In this document: positions 44,935-53,214 of the stretch, piece after piece
How positions within the stretch are numbered: the first letter of the stretch is position 1
Layout of the letters: each line of letters begins with the position of its first letter
NCBI RefSeq assembly: GCF_017811155.1
Contig: NZ_JACVCV010000007.1
Coordinates: forward strand, 186,001-250,000
DNA length: 64,000 nt
Source of the DNA: Lunatimonas salinarum
GTDB lineage: Bacteria; Bacteroidota; Bacteroidia; Cytophagales; Cyclobacteriaceae
Direction of reading: 5' to 3'
Translations under genes and position numbers: made by a program
The notes under the pieces: generated by a model
What the model saw: the letters and a program-made list of their open reading frames with translations, nothing else
What the model was told of the DNA's origin: nothing
The model's database searches: none

Positions 44935-45839
44935 AGGCCAAAATTGATCCAGTCGATTCCTTTTTTCAGATGATCCAGTGTGAATTTCTCCGCAGAACCC
45001 TCTATGGGTTGTTGGTTATACTGCCAAGCTGCTTGAGGTGGCATGCTCATAAGGATACTTTCGGTTCGTCCATTTGTATCAAGACCAAATTTGGTACCGG
45101 CATCCCATACCAAGTTAAACTCCACGTAACGGCCCCTGCGTAGTGCCTGCCAGGCTCGCTCTGCCTCACCGTAAGGTATCGTAGCATTTTTTTTCATAAA
45201 ATGAGCGTACACCTTGGGAAATAGGTAGCCCACTTCCTTTACAAACTGAAAAATCTTTTCCGCCGATTGATCCGATGTTTCCGTTAGGCGGTCAAAGAAG
45301 ATGCCTCCTATGCCTCGGGTTTCCTTCCGATGGGGCAGGTAGAAGTAATCATCCGCCCAATTTTTGAATTTAGGATAATAATCCGCGTTAAAGCCATCAC
45401 AGAGCGCCTTCAGCTGTTGGTGAAAAAAAGCGGCATCCTCAGGAATCACGTAATGCGGCGTAAGGTCAATGCCACCACCAAACCAGTAGACCCCATTACT
45501 CATTTCAAAGTACCGGATATTCATGTGGATGATCGGTACCATGGGGCTCAAGGGGTGAATGACGATGGATACCCCCGTGGCGAAAAAGTCGGATTTTTCA
45601 AGCTTCAGTTTTTTCAGGATCTTATCGGGTGTGGGGCCGTGAACCGCAGAAAAGGCTACCCCACCTTTGGCGATGATTTCGCCTCCGGTCATTATTCGGG
45701 TAAGTCCTCCTCCGCCCTCGGCGCGGTCCCAGGGATCCAGTAGAAAGGAGCCTTTGCCATCCGCCATTTCCAGCTCTTTGCAGATATGGCCCTGAATGGT
45801 TTTGAAATCTTCACTGATTGTATTTTTGTCTAGCATCAT
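44931..45839 (-). CDS. hemF: Oxygen-dependent coproporphyrinogen III oxidase
   Basis: A 302-residue cytosolic haem-biosynthesis enzyme that decarboxylates coproporphyrinogen III to protoporphyrinogen IX using O2. The frame extends upstream to 45971 into tamL, but the tandem ATGs at 45839/45836 give the family length and sit 16 bases after the tamL stop. Signatures: GGGGLTRIMTGGEIIAKGG, VPIIHMNIRYFE with the catalytic His, WFGGGIDLTPHYV, RRGRYVEFNLVWDAGTKFGL and MPPQAAWQYN. Presence implies aerobic or microaerobic growth. PAP2 is coupled downstream. Confidence 0.97.
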   Translation of the reverse strand: MMLDKNTISEDFKTIQGHICKELEMADGKGSFLLDPWDRAEGGGGLTRIMTGGEIIAKGGVAFSAVHGPTPDKILKKLKLEKSDFFATGVSIVIHPLSPMVPIIHMNIRYFEMSNGVYWFGGGIDLTPHYVIPEDAAFFHQQLKALCDGFNADYYPKFKNWADDYFYLPHRKETRGIGGIFFDRLTETSDQSAEKIFQFVKEVGYLFPKVYAHFMKKNATIPYGEAERAWQALRRGRYVEFNLVWDAGTKFGLDTNGRTESILMSMPPQAAWQYNQQPIEGSAEKFTLDHLKKGIDWINFGL

Positions 45840-45855
45840 AACTTGTTTGGGTGTA

Positions 45856-48273
45856 TTAAAACGGGTATCCAATACCAATATTAAACACATGCTGCCCCCG
45901 TTCTCCCAGGGGCCGACTGAATGAAAGATTGTCCAGGATAAAACGCTCACCTTCCGCGCGGGCGGGGTCATAGGCCTTGATCCCCATGTCTAATCGTAAC
46001 ACGAGGAAGTCAAAGTCCATGCGTAGCCCCAGACCGGTTCCGACGGCGATTTCTTTATAAAATCGATCCACGCGGAAATCCGCCCCTTCTCGGGAGGGGT
46101 CTTCCTGGAAGTTCCAGGTATTTCCGGCGTCGATGAAAAAGGCACCATCAAAATAACCAAACAGCTTTCGTCTAAATTCTAACATGGTTTCAAAGAGAAT
46201 CTCGCCGGGTTGCTCAAAGCGGTAATCGAAGGTTCCGTCTTCCCGGATCTCTGGTGTAAATGAACCTGGCCCCAGTCGTCTGGGTTGCCAAGCCCGAATG
46301 CTCGTACTTCCACCCGCAAAGAAATATTTCTCGTAGGGCAAAACGCCTTCGCTGATACCGTATGGTTTGGCCAGGCCGACATTGACACGGTAGGCCATCG
46401 TACTTCGATTGCTGAGTGGAAGGTAGCGTCTGAAATCGGATTGAAATTTCAAAAACTGGAAATACTGAAGACTGCGGTCTTGGGTCAGCGAGGATCCAAG
46501 TAGATTGATACTGGTGCCCCCGCTTTCAAAAAACAACCTCCAAAGGGATGCTGCCCGCCGCTGATTCAGGCCATACTGGTTGAAGTTAATGATGACCTGC
46601 CCGGATATGCTGCTGACGTAGGAGGGTAGGAACGAATTGATTAGGTTATTTCCTTGGTTTTGTAGTTCTTCAAGCCTTTCTTGAAAGAAGGGGTTGAGTG
46701 TAGACCGGATGAGGTTGGCATCCAGTAAGTTGACCGAGAATTGCTGACGCAGATTCCTGGTTGCCCAGGTGTAAGCCAGAATCGTGTTGAGTGCCTCACG
46801 CACATACTCGGGCCTATTTACATAAGAATACCCTAGCAAGGCCCTGGTTCGGGGATTATACCGCCCGAATTTTTCCAAGGTGCCAAAATTGAATGGAATT
46901 AAGAATTGTGGAAAGATCACGGAACCAGAAGCACTGAGTTCCCGGCTTCGATAAACGCCCCCTTCAGTAGTGGCTGAGGCTACCCCTTCGAGGCCCGCCC
47001 GGAAGTTAAATTCGAAAATTTCAAGCCCTCTGAATAAATTACGGTTTCGAAGGGAATGGCTAAAGAAAGGTCCCGGCAGCTGTTCTGTTACACTGGCCCC
47101 CAGTTGGTTGGTTACCTGGTATTTCTGGTTTGGCATGGTGTAAATGTTGGTAGTGAGCGAGTTTGCCAGCGTATCAAAGGAAATATTTACAAAGCGAAAC
47201 ACATCCAGATTTGCCAGTTGCCGTTGGGTTTCGATCACATCTGTGCGATTGTACCGGTCTCCATTTTGGAGGAATATCCTGGAGCGGATAATTTTTTCGG
47301 CATACCGATCCTGATACATTTGAAAAAAAAGCCCGTCAAATGTCCCGGATTGTTTTTCGTCCTGGATTGTTTCTGAAGGACTGGCAATGAAAAAGCGTAT
47401 CGAATCAATCGTGTATACGGCGTGAAAACCACTGTTTGAAGGGACCCGAATCACTTGCTCGATGGCCACTGTTTTATCAATCGTGTCCTTGTAGACGTTG
47501 TATTCGATATAGGATTTGGAAAAGGTATAGTACCCGTTATCTTTCAGGATATCCTCTATGCGTTGCCTCTCCCGCGAAAGGTTGTTCTGATTATACCTGG
47601 AGGATAGTTGGACATGGGAATGCCGGCTATTGCTGCCCAGCAGTTGTTCGATGGCTTCGTCTACAGTAGTGGTATACAGGCTGTCGATAAGGTACGGATC
47701 GTTCTCCTCGATATCGTAGTTTACTAATGCTTTCTTCTTTTTCGTTTCCACGCGGGTTTCTACTTGTGCATCGAAGAAGCCATTATTTATCAAGTAGGCC
47801 TGCATCTGTTGTTGGGATTCCTGGCTCTTTATGCTATCGTAGAGAATGACCGGGTTGCCGGTTCGCATAAACCAATTGCCATATTCCAGTTTTTTGTCCA
47901 ATGCGGCTATGTTGGAAGATACTTTTGCATACCTTCTGTTCAGTTTACGGTTGGAAGCATCTGCTTCCAGTTGGGTTTCCAATAGCGCTGCTTTTTGTTG
48001 CCATGCGGTTTTTCTGTTTGCCAGTTTGGTTCGATCGTAGGTTAGTTCCCCGAATCGATAAAGAAATACCCCGGGAGAAAAATTCAGGATCGGAATGCGG
48101 GTGTTGGGCTTTTGGCTTATTAGGTTCCGAAGGGCGTCAGCATCACTTTTTTCCACACCATTTACTTCTGCGTCGAAAACCACATACTGATTCTCTTTCA
48201 GTCCTTTCGTCACGGAGCAACCACCAAGGTACACGATGAACAATAGAAAATGTATATATTTGGATCTGTTCAC
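45856..48273 (-). CDS. tamL: TamL-type outer-membrane BamA-superfamily lipoprotein
   Basis: An 805-residue Bacteroidota variant of TamA, thought to assist outer-membrane protein assembly or lipid transfer with TamB. The start is a GTG; no in-frame ATG is near. The N-terminus has lipobox LGGC (Cys19), the feature separating TamL from TamA. POTRA-like repeats occupy ~25-390 (AYLINNGFFDAQVETRVE, IEDILKDNGYYTFSKSYI, RQLANLDVFRFVNISFD). The BamA barrel (~400-805) includes FAGGSTSIRAWQPRRLGPGS, the conserved VRGF-like loop, and ends in FNIGIGYPF. Only 17 bases separate it from the divergent methyltransferase gene. Confidence 0.92.
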   Translation of the reverse strand: MNRSKYIHFLLFIVYLGGCSVTKGLKENQYVVFDAEVNGVEKSDADALRNLISQKPNTRIPILNFSPGVFLYRFGELTYDRTKLANRKTAWQQKAALLETQLEADASNRKLNRRYAKVSSNIAALDKKLEYGNWFMRTGNPVILYDSIKSQESQQQMQAYLINNGFFDAQVETRVETKKKKALVNYDIEENDPYLIDSLYTTTVDEAIEQLLGSNSRHSHVQLSSRYNQNNLSRERQRIEDILKDNGYYTFSKSYIEYNVYKDTIDKTVAIEQVIRVPSNSGFHAVYTIDSIRFFIASPSETIQDEKQSGTFDGLFFQMYQDRYAEKIIRSRIFLQNGDRYNRTDVIETQRQLANLDVFRFVNISFDTLANSLTTNIYTMPNQKYQVTNQLGASVTEQLPGPFFSHSLRNRNLFRGLEIFEFNFRAGLEGVASATTEGGVYRSRELSASGSVIFPQFLIPFNFGTLEKFGRYNPRTRALLGYSYVNRPEYVREALNTILAYTWATRNLRQQFSVNLLDANLIRSTLNPFFQERLEELQNQGNNLINSFLPSYVSSISGQVIINFNQYGLNQRRAASLWRLFFESGGTSINLLGSSLTQDRSLQYFQFLKFQSDFRRYLPLSNRSTMAYRVNVGLAKPYGISEGVLPYEKYFFAGGSTSIRAWQPRRLGPGSFTPEIREDGTFDYRFEQPGEILFETMLEFRRKLFGYFDGAFFIDAGNTWNFQEDPSREGADFRVDRFYKEIAVGTGLGLRMDFDFLVLRLDMGIKAYDPARAEGERFILDNLSFSRPLGERGQHVFNIGIGYPF

Positions 48274-48290
48274 TACAACATGCCCGACTA

Positions 48291-49037
48291 ATGCTAAGCA
48301 AAAATACGCTTAAGTTTATTAAATCCTTGCACCAAAAGAAATTCCGCAAGCAGGCAGGGTCTTTTTTTGTCGAAGGTTCCAAGAATGTAACGGAGCTATT
48401 GGTGTCAGATTTTGAAGTAACCCATCTTTTGTATACAAGGAGCTTCGGGGATGAAAACGTCCCCTTGATTTCGAACTTGTCGGCGGAATGCTACGAGGTG
48501 GATGAAAGGATTCTTGAAAGCTTGGGCTCGTTTCAGACCAATAATTCCGCCCTCGCTGTAGCACGTATGAAAGTGCCAGCTACCATTGTACCTCAGCGGG
48601 GAGAGTTTGTCTTGGCATTGGATGAGGTGCGGGATCCAGGAAACCTGGGTACGATCCTACGCATTGCAGATTGGTACGGGATCCGAAAATTGGTCCTCTC
48701 CGCCCGCAGCGCCGATTTTTACAATCCCAAAGTGCTGCATGCCAGCATGGGGTCTTTTACCAGAGTAGACTTTTCCTATGTGGATTTGGCAGACTTCTTG
48801 TCGGAAACAGCTATACCCTGCTATGGAGCATTTCTGGACGGTACAAATATTCATACCCTAAAGTTAACCATGGAGGGGATCTTGGTAATGGGCAATGAAT
48901 CCCACGGGATTTCTTCGGAAATAGCCGAGCATATCCAACACCGCATCACCATCCCATCCTTTGGAAGCGCTGAATCTCTCAATGTGGCCATTGCTACCGC
49001 CGTCATTTGCGATAATTTCCGTAGGTTCGGGAATTGA
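48291..49037 (+). CDS. RNA 2'-O-methyltransferase, SpoU/TrmH family
   Basis: A 248-residue SAM-dependent methyltransferase with the trefoil-knot (SPOUT) fold, likely acting on tRNA or 23S rRNA ribose. An N-terminal substrate-binding domain (~1-100) starts LSKNTLKFIKSLHQKKFRKQ, then FFVEGSKNVTELL. Knot motifs: LDEVRDPGNLGTILRIADWY (motif 1, ~109-128), LVMGNESHGIS (motif 2) and ITIPSFGSAESLNVAIATAV (motif 3). The target nucleotide cannot be told from sequence. It overlaps nothing downstream if the next gene starts at 49067. Confidence 0.93.
   Translation: MLSKNTLKFIKSLHQKKFRKQAGSFFVEGSKNVTELLVSDFEVTHLLYTRSFGDENVPLISNLSAECYEVDERILESLGSFQTNNSALAVARMKVPATIVPQRGEFVLALDEVRDPGNLGTILRIADWYGIRKLVLSARSADFYNPKVLHASMGSFTRVDFSYVDLADFLSETAIPCYGAFLDGTNIHTLKLTMEGILVMGNESHGISSEIAEHIQHRITIPSFGSAESLNVAIATAVICDNFRRFGN
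48299..48306 (-). promoter_or_regulatory. Candidate -7 element for tamL inside the divergent gene
   Basis: CAAAAATA, read on the reverse strand as TATTTTTG, fits TAnnTTTG. It lies 26 bases upstream of the tamL GTG and within the first codons of the divergent methyltransferase gene. A matching -33 TTTG is not well placed (26-base spacing). Confidence 0.35.
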
Positions 49038-49066
49038 AGTATTTACCTCATTCGATTGATCCAAGC

Positions 49067-50062
49067 ATGAAATCCATCAAAAGGACCTTGGCAAAGGCAG
49101 GAATAAACACGTTTTTCTTTTTGTTGGTGCTAAGCATTGTGCTTGCCTATATTTTTCCGGAAGCAGGAAGGAAGGATTCATGGATCCCGTTGGACACGAT
49201 CACCTATTATGGCGTGGCGATCATCTTTTTTTTCTATGGCGTTAAGATAAGTCCCGATTCGCTGAAGTCCGGCCTCTCCAATTGGAAATTGCACCTCTTG
49301 GTCCAAACCTCTACCTTTCTTTTCTTTCCTGCGATTATCCTTGTTCTTTTGGCAATGTGGGGAAGCGGGCTATCTCCCCTATGGCTGGGGGCATTTTACT
49401 TGGCCGCACTTCCATCCACCGTGTCTTCTTCTGTCGTCATGGTATCTATAGCCAAGGGGAATTTACCCGCCGCAATTTTCAACGCCAGTGCTTCCAGCAT
49501 CTTGGGTATTTTTATCACACCAATTTGGATGAGCCTCTTTATGAGTAGTGCCCATGGTGAGTATGAATTGTCTGGTACCATTTCCAAGTTGGTCATTCAG
49601 ATTCTAATCCCAGTGGCCGTGGGTTTTTCCTTGCACAAGTACTTGGGGGCCTTTGTGGCTTCACAGCAGAAGTGGCTTAAAAATTTCGATCAAACCATCA
49701 TTTTGCTGATCATCTTCAGTGCGTTTGCCAATTCATTTGCCGAAAGAATGTTTGAGGGACAATCTTTAACCGCACTACTTCTATTGTGTGTACTGATGTT
49801 GGCTTTGTTTTTGGTGATGATGGGGTTAATGTACGGACTTTCCAGCCTTTTCTCATTTTCCTATGCTGACCGGGTAACGGTACTCTTTTGCGGATCGAAA
49901 AAATCGCTTGTGCAAGGGGCGGTAATGGGGAAAATTCTATTTCCTGACCCGGTGGTTTTTGGAGTGGTGCTGTTGCCGTTAATGATATATCATACCCAGC
50001 AATTAATCGTGGGCAGTGCGCTGGCAGAACGATTGGGTGCGGAAAAGGGGCTACATGAATGA
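49067..50062 (+). CDS. SBF-like bile acid:sodium symporter family protein (YfeH-like)
   Basis: A 331-residue membrane transporter of the SBF-like branch of the bile acid/Na+ symporter family. ATG 49067 was chosen over a TTG at 49034 that would overlap the methyltransferase stop. About nine hydrophobic helices are visible. Family marks: YYGVAIIFFFYGVKISPDSL, GAFYLAALPSTVSSSVVMVS, FNASASSILGIFITPIWMSL, and FCGSKKSLVQGAVMGKILFP near the C-terminus. The substrate in this branch is generally unknown. Its last 12 bases overlap the end of the convergent queuosine-precursor transporter gene. Confidence 0.92.
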   Translation: MKSIKRTLAKAGINTFFFLLVLSIVLAYIFPEAGRKDSWIPLDTITYYGVAIIFFFYGVKISPDSLKSGLSNWKLHLLVQTSTFLFFPAIILVLLAMWGSGLSPLWLGAFYLAALPSTVSSSVVMVSIAKGNLPAAIFNASASSILGIFITPIWMSLFMSSAHGEYELSGTISKLVIQILIPVAVGFSLHKYLGAFVASQQKWLKNFDQTIILLIIFSAFANSFAERMFEGQSLTALLLLCVLMLALFLVMMGLMYGLSSLFSFSYADRVTVLFCGSKKSLVQGAVMGKILFPDPVVFGVVLLPLMIYHTQQLIVGSALAERLGAEKGLHE

Positions 50063-50854
50063 GGTGTCTTCCGCAGCTTCCTCGGTCATCTGTTGAGCGG
50101 CATCCTCTCCGAGATATCGATCGATCAGTCCATGACCTACATAGAGTAGGGGAGTAAGGGCGATAGCCACCGAAAATTTATAGATGTAGTTGATTATTCC
50201 TACCGCGATGATCTGTGCCAACGACCAGTTGCCAAATACGTAAAAAGCAATGCCCAATACAACAAAGGAATCGATGAACTGGGAGACCAATGTGGAGCCG
50301 GTGGCACGGAGCCAGATTTTCTTTGATCCGGTTATTTTTCGCAGTTTTTGAAAGACATACACATCAAGTAATTGTCCGAGTAGAAATGCCACCAATGATC
50401 CGATGATGATACCCAGACCCTGCCGGAATATCGTGTTAAAGGCATAATCGATATTGAAGGGATTGCCATCGTTGTCCGCAGCATTTACTTCCAACCAAAA
50501 GGGGGCAGGTGGTAGCTTCGTCACGAGTACGATAATCAGAAAAACGTAAAGTATAAAGCCTGCCGTAATAAAGCTTATTTTCCGAACACCCTTTTTTCCA
50601 AAATATTCATTTATAATATCGGTAGTGATGAAAACGATCGGCCAAATGACCGCTCCAGCCGTGAGATTGAAGTCCAACACGTATTCGTCGAAGAAGCGCC
50701 AACCGACGGGAGCAATTCCCAATGTCAACTCTCCCGAAAAGATTTTAACACCAATGATTTCGGCCAGTATGGCGTTTGTCAGGAAAATTCCCGAGAGGAT
50801 GATAAAGAGGTTGGTCTTTTTGGTTTGGTAAACCTTATTTTGAGTATTGCTCAT
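50051..50854 (-). CDS. Queuosine precursor transporter, YhhQ/VUT family
   Basis: A 267-residue inner-membrane protein of the DUF165/VUT family; characterised YhhQ imports queuosine precursors such as preQ0. About six hydrophobic helices. Marks: FLTNAILAEIIGVKIF, GAVIWPIVFITTDIINEYFG (conserved T-D-I-x-N-E-Y-x-G), LWLRATGSTLVSQFIDS-like segment (RATGSTLVSQFIDSFVVLG) and INYIYKFSVAIALTPLLY. The start overlaps the RNase Z stop by four bases (ATGA), so it is coupled to it. The C-terminal tail is acidic. Confidence 0.92.
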   Translation of the reverse strand: MSNTQNKVYQTKKTNLFIILSGIFLTNAILAEIIGVKIFSGELTLGIAPVGWRFFDEYVLDFNLTAGAVIWPIVFITTDIINEYFGKKGVRKISFITAGFILYVFLIIVLVTKLPPAPFWLEVNAADNDGNPFNIDYAFNTIFRQGLGIIIGSLVAFLLGQLLDVYVFQKLRKITGSKKIWLRATGSTLVSQFIDSFVVLGIAFYVFGNWSLAQIIAVGIINYIYKFSVAIALTPLLYVGHGLIDRYLGEDAAQQMTEEAAEDTSFM

Positions 50855-51768
50855 TTTATCACGTAAGTTTTGCCTTCTTCACTTAGTTGCGTGGCGTCAA
50901 AGATGGCCTTGGCTTCCCAAAGCAACGGATACAGATCGATGTAACGAACCGAATAGTGCCCCAATAACAATTCCTTCGCCGCCGCATAGTTTGCGATCGT
51001 TGCCGCTTCCTCCGTGGTACTGTGAAGGGTGAGTTTGGCACGCTCCTTATCTGATGCCATGAAGGTTGATTCATGGTAAAGCAAATCAACTCCCTGAATG
51101 TAAGGGACTAGCGTGGGGTCAAATACGGTATCGGAACAGAAGGCGTATTTCCGGGGGGGGACAGGCTGATGGGTGTAATCGCGGGCACGGTATTTCAATG
51201 TGCCATCTGTATGCATCACATCTCCACCCTGCAACAAGCATTGGATTTCTTCCACAGACATACCTGAACCGACGATCTTTTCCTTGATCAATTTTTGTTG
51301 TCTAGAGATTTCTTCAAACAAAAATCCGGTGCAAGGAATCCGATGTTTTAACGGAAAGCTAAAAACGCGGATATTTCCCGCCACCAGTAAGAGGTTTTTG
51401 CCTTCGGTGGAGGTCTGTGTAAAGTGGAGCGGGAACTTAAGCAGCGTATGAGAATGCTTAAGATGAATCGTGAGAATCTCGTCCAGCCCCTTGGGACCAT
51501 AAATCTGCAACGGCGCTGTCCTCCCATTAAGATGAAAAGTGGACAACAGCCCCATCAGGCCTAAATAATGATCGCCGTGGAGGTGTGAAATAAAGATATG
51601 GTCAATTTTAGAGGATTTTACCCTATGCCGCTTTAGCTGATGCTGTGTGCCTTCCCCACAATCGACCATAAACTGCCTTTTGCCATAGGTTACTATTTGA
51701 GAGGTTTGGTTGCGTCCGTGGGCCGGTGCAGCTGAGTTTGACCCTAAAATAGTAACCTGAAATTCCAA
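50851..51768 (-). CDS. rnz: Ribonuclease Z (tRNA 3' endonuclease)
   Basis: A 305-residue metallo-beta-lactamase-fold endonuclease that trims tRNA 3' ends. The start is a TTG (TTG GAA TTT CAG), supported by the family N-terminus EFQVTILGSNSAAPAHGRN; there is no alternative ATG upstream. The zinc site SHLHGDHYLG (61-70) has His62, His64, Asp66 and His67. FCSDTVFDP and LLGHYSVRY carry the later Asp and His ligands. An exosite-like insertion lies around 155-200. It starts 10 bases after the STAS gene, a neighbour pair frequent in this phylum as I recall. Confidence 0.96.
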   Translation of the reverse strand: MEFQVTILGSNSAAPAHGRNQTSQIVTYGKRQFMVDCGEGTQHQLKRHRVKSSKIDHIFISHLHGDHYLGLMGLLSTFHLNGRTAPLQIYGPKGLDEILTIHLKHSHTLLKFPLHFTQTSTEGKNLLLVAGNIRVFSFPLKHRIPCTGFLFEEISRQQKLIKEKIVGSGMSVEEIQCLLQGGDVMHTDGTLKYRARDYTHQPVPPRKYAFCSDTVFDPTLVPYIQGVDLLYHESTFMASDKERAKLTLHSTTEEAATIANYAAAKELLLGHYSVRYIDLYPLLWEAKAIFDATQLSEEGKTYVIK

Positions 51769-51778
51769 TGTCGATCGG

Positions 51779-52156
51779 TTAGTCTACTTCTTCGTCTTCA
51801 CCATTGTCAATTTCGTGAATAAAGATCGCCTCTGCGGCTGCTTCGGTACTATCCACGACCTTTAATACTTTATCAAGCATGGATATTTTGATAAGTTTCA
51901 GCACATGCTCCTGAGGCGCGGCGATCACAAAGATACCCCCTTCTTCACCAAATGTTCGGTTTCCCACCAAAAGTGCACTGAGGCCACTGGAGTCGGTATA
52001 TTTTACCTGGCTCATATCCAATACCAAGTTTTTATAACCCTCGGCGTTTACTGTAAGCAGCTCGGATTTTAGTTGCGGAGAAATGGCTGTATCCAGTTTA
52101 TCCTCCAATAGGGTGAATATGACGTATTGCTCTTTTTTATCTACCGTATATTTCAT
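51779..52156 (-). CDS. STAS-domain anti-anti-sigma-type protein
   Basis: A 125-residue single STAS domain. The phosphorylatable Ser is in YTDSSGLSALLVG (Ser56 or Ser57). The N-terminal strands (YTVDKKEQYVIFTLLEDKLD) and NLVLDMSQVK are classical. In other bacteria such proteins bind anti-sigma kinases. No partner kinase or phosphatase is encoded nearby, so its circuit is unknown. An acidic tail (NGEDEEVD) is added. It precedes rnz by 10 bases and follows purC by 58 bases. Confidence 0.9.
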   Translation of the reverse strand: MKYTVDKKEQYVIFTLLEDKLDTAISPQLKSELLTVNAEGYKNLVLDMSQVKYTDSSGLSALLVGNRTFGEEGGIFVIAAPQEHVLKLIKISMLDKVLKVVDSTEAAAEAIFIHEIDNGEDEEVD

Positions 52157-52165
52157 TCGTCTATC

Positions 52166-52192
52166 ATTTGCCGTCGGTAATTTGCCGTCGGT
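52166..52192 (+). repeat. Short direct repeat between purC and the STAS gene
   Basis: ATTTGCCGTCGGT occurs twice (52166-52178 and 52180-52192), one base apart, just upstream of the STAS start on the reverse strand. It could be a duplicated operator or a slippage product. Confidence 0.6.
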
Positions 52193-52214
52193 TGTTTTTC
52201 AAAGGTACAAAAAA

Positions 52215-53150
52215 TTAGATATTTGAGATAATGGAATTTTTAATCCGATCCTCCACATCTTCCAGATTCTGTTTAACAAACTTTTTCCCGGTAATGTTTT
52301 CGTAAAGCTCGATATAGCGGTCGGAAATATCAGTGATGATTTCATCTGACATTTCGGGTATTTTCTGCCCGTCTAATCCTTGAAAACCATTGGAGATCAG
52401 CCATTGTCTGACGAATTCTTTGGAGAGCTGTTTTTGTGCTTCTCCGCGCTTTTGGCGCTCCTGATACCCTTCTGCATAAAAATACCTGGAAGAGTCTGGT
52501 GTGTGGATTTCGTCGATCAGCAGAATCTGACCTCCTCGTTTTCCAAACTCGTATTTGGTATCTACCAATATCAATCCCTTTTCGTTTGCCATTTTACTGC
52601 CTTCGGCAAAAAGGGCCTGGGTATACACTTCAAGTTGTTCGTAGTCCCCCGGCGAAACGATGCCTTTTGCCAAGATATCCGCTTTGGAGATGTCCTCGTC
52701 ATGTCCTTCGTCCGCTTTGGTCGTTGGCGTAATGATGGGGAAAGGGAGGGGATCGTTTTCATTCAATCCCTCGGGCAGGGTCACGCCGCACAGTTCCCTT
52801 TTGCCTGACCGATAGGTGCGCCATGCGTGTCCTGCCAGATAACCCCGAATTACCATTTCCACCTTGAAGGGCTCACAGCGATGCCCAATTGTGACGTTCG
52901 GGTCGGGAGAACTCAATACCCAATTGGGAACCACTTTTTTGGTTGCATCTAAAAAATGATAGGCAATTTGGTTAAGCACCTGCCCCTTATAAGGGATAGG
53001 CTTGGGCAGTACTACGTCAAAGGCTGAAATCCGATCAGACGCTACTACCGCCAGTTTATCGGGGAAAATATATACATCCCTGACCTTCCCTCTGTAAAAG
53101 CCAACTTGTCCGGAAAAGTTAAAGTTGGTTTCTCTGATGCCTTTACTCAT
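52215..53150 (-). CDS. purC: Phosphoribosylaminoimidazole-succinocarboxamide synthase
   Basis: A 311-residue purine-biosynthesis ligase that joins CAIR and aspartate using ATP to give SAICAR. Marks: [20 protein letters not shown] with the ATP-binding loop, [19 protein letters not shown], the family signature [32 protein letters not shown], and LVDTKYEFG...[13 protein letters not shown]. It has the length of the longer (fungal-like) purC class with a C-terminal extension. A good -7 element (53171-53178) lies 21 bases upstream. Probably first gene of a purC-STAS-rnz-yhhQ run. Confidence 0.97.
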   Translation of the reverse strand: MSKGIRETNFNFSGQVGFYRGKVRDVYIFPDKLAVVASDRISAFDVVLPKPIPYKGQVLNQIAYHFLDATKKVVPNWVLSSPDPNVTIGHRCEPFKVEMVIRGYLAGHAWRTYRSGKRELCGVTLPEGLNENDPLPFPIITPTTKADEGHDEDISKADILAKGIVSPGDYEQLEVYTQALFAEGSKMANEKGLILVDTKYEFGKRGGQILLIDEIHTPDSSRYFYAEGYQERQKRGEAQKQLSKEFVRQWLISNGFQGLDGQKIPEMSDEIITDISDRYIELYENITGKKFVKQNLEDVEDRIKNSIISNI

Positions 53151-53170
53151 AGTTTTTCAAATAAGTTTGA

Positions 53171-53178
53171 CAAAAATA
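53171..53178 (-). promoter_or_regulatory. Candidate -7 element for purC
   Basis: CAAAAATA, reverse-strand TATTTTTG, fits TAnnTTTG and is 21 bases before the purC ATG. TTG (complement of CAA at 53202-53204) may be the -33 element at a 23-base spacing. Confidence 0.5.
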
Positions 53179-53214
53179 GATACTACACTACGTTATATTG
53201 TCAAGGTTTTGGAA

